Assembly: GCA_028691715.1 (NCBI GenBank)
Contig: JAQUYR010000003.1
Span: 1 to 41,094 of the forward strand
Direction: 5' to 3'
DNA: 41,094 bases
Source: Bacilli bacterium
GTDB taxonomy: Bacteria; Bacillota_I; Bacilli_A; ML615J-28; CAG-698
Shown: positions 40,752-41,094 of the stretch, piece by piece
Numbering within the stretch: position 1 is the first letter of the stretch
How the letters are laid out: every line of letters starts with the position of its first letter
Notes under the pieces: generated by a model
The model's input: the letters and a program-made list of their open reading frames with translations, nothing else
Database searches by the model: none
Told to the model about the DNA's origin: nothing
Program-made: the position numbers and the translations under genes

Positions 40752-40765
40752 GATTGGAGAGTCAG

Positions 40766-41094
40766 ATGGAAAATAATATAAAACAAGAAAACAAACCAAC
40801 CTTTTTAAAGCGTTTCTCAAAGTGGAGAGAAGGAAGAAGAAAAAAAATCGACCAATGGAGTCGTAAGAAACCTTTCAGACGAAAGATGTATTTAAATAGA
40901 TCGCTATATCTAATGATGTTTCCATATCTTCTATTATTCACAACATTCACAGTAATTCCGGTTGTGATGAGTTTAGGATTGAGTTTCACAGACTTTAACC
41001 TTTTAGAATGGCCACCAGGATGGGTTGGTTGGGATAATTATCTTAACTTGTTCTTGGAAGACCCAATATTTGTAACAGCCTTAAAGAATACTTT
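40766..41094 (+). CDS. Sugar ABC transporter permease (MalF type), partial
   Basis: The first 109 codons are visible; the frame is open at the window end. A long basic N-terminal cytosolic extension (about 45 residues, KRFSKWREGRRKKIDQWSRKKPF) is followed by a first transmembrane helix (YLMMFPYLLLFTTFTVIPVVMSLGLSFTDFNLLEWPPGWVGWDNY), the standard beginning of MalF/UgpA-type permeases. GGAG sits 6 nt before the ATG, and the gene begins 14 nt after the binding protein. A MalG-type partner presumably follows outside the window. Confidence 0.9.
   Translation, partial: MENNIKQENKPTFLKRFSKWREGRRKKIDQWSRKKPFRRKMYLNRSLYLMMFPYLLLFTTFTVIPVVMSLGLSFTDFNLLEWPPGWVGWDNYLNLFLEDPIFVTALKNT

Noticed and set aside
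1..41094. Possible UGA=Trp recoding as in Mycoplasma and Spiroplasma
   Set aside because: Trp is encoded by TGG throughout and several conserved genes end at TGA with a new gene starting at once (2950-2952, 16439-16441).
1..41094. CRISPR arrays, insertion sequences, prophage or integrative-element boundaries
   Set aside because: No regularly spaced direct repeats, transposase or integrase motifs or att-like repeats were seen.

Overview
The window is 41 kb of chromosome from a low-GC (roughly one third G+C by eye), Gram-positive-lineage bacterium. It uses UGG for Trp and UGA as a genuine stop (for example at 2950-2952 and 16439-16441), so it is not a UGA=Trp mycoplasma. The promoters are AT-rich SigA type (TTGNNN-N16 to N18-TATAAT), the terminators are intrinsic hairpins, and CCA is encoded in both tRNAs. 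The SRP RNA is a short form of about 113 nt without an Alu domain, unlike the long scRNA of Bacillus. Together with BMP-type lipoprotein nucleoside transport, DUF2207/LemA and many salvage genes, this points to a deep-branching Bacilli/Mycoplasmatota relative (Acholeplasma, Izemoplasma, Haloplasma or Erysipelotrichia-like). The exact lineage cannot be fixed from this window. No insertion sequence, prophage or CRISPR array is visible.

Layout. 0-4 kb: lysS and an SGNH hydrolase (minus strand), then an unknown membrane-anchored protein and a zinc/manganese-binding lipoprotein. 4.0-4.2 kb: tRNA-Tyr and tRNA-Gln. 4.5-9.1 kb: one 1535-residue c-di-GMP protein with a pseudo-receiver, about six PAS domains, a degenerate GGDEF, an intact EAL and an intact C-terminal GGDEF. 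9.2-14.2 kb: an OPRT-like phosphoribosyltransferase without the catalytic loop, a glycerophosphodiester phosphodiesterase, glyA, an aspartase homologue stripped of all its catalytic motifs, and a DppA-type D-aminopeptidase. 14.3-19.0 kb: an operon of two YcxB-like proteins, a small membrane protein, an RluA-family pseudouridine synthase, DUF2207 and LemA. 19.2-25.0 kb: xpt, then a purine riboswitch controlling a complete BMP/NBD/permease/permease nucleoside ABC transporter. 25.1-27.3 kb: rpmE, an ASCH protein, tdk, tadA and the SRP RNA.

27.3-35.5 kb is the most interesting block: a tightly packed collinear operon of dusB, a diaminopimelate decarboxylase fused to an M19 dipeptidase, a beta-lactamase-family serine hydrolase, a tandem-GNAT acetyltransferase, a PIG-L deacetylase, an S66 LD-carboxypeptidase and a GHL10 glycosidase. 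None has a signal peptide. My reading is a cytoplasmic pathway that dismantles imported cell-wall muropeptides and turns released meso-DAP into lysine. Immediately downstream (35.7-41.1 kb, own promoter) is a divergent GH20-type hexosaminidase, a membrane-anchored solute-binding protein carrying carbohydrate-binding-like modules, and the start of a MalF-type permease. This is a sugar import system that may feed the same pathway.

Recurring themes are nucleoside and base salvage (xpt, tdk, riboswitch-controlled transporter), possible cell-wall scavenging, and enzyme homologues that keep their fold but have lost catalytic residues (aspartase-like, OPRT-like, first GGDEF, receiver). All functions are inferred from motifs read by eye; no database search was run.
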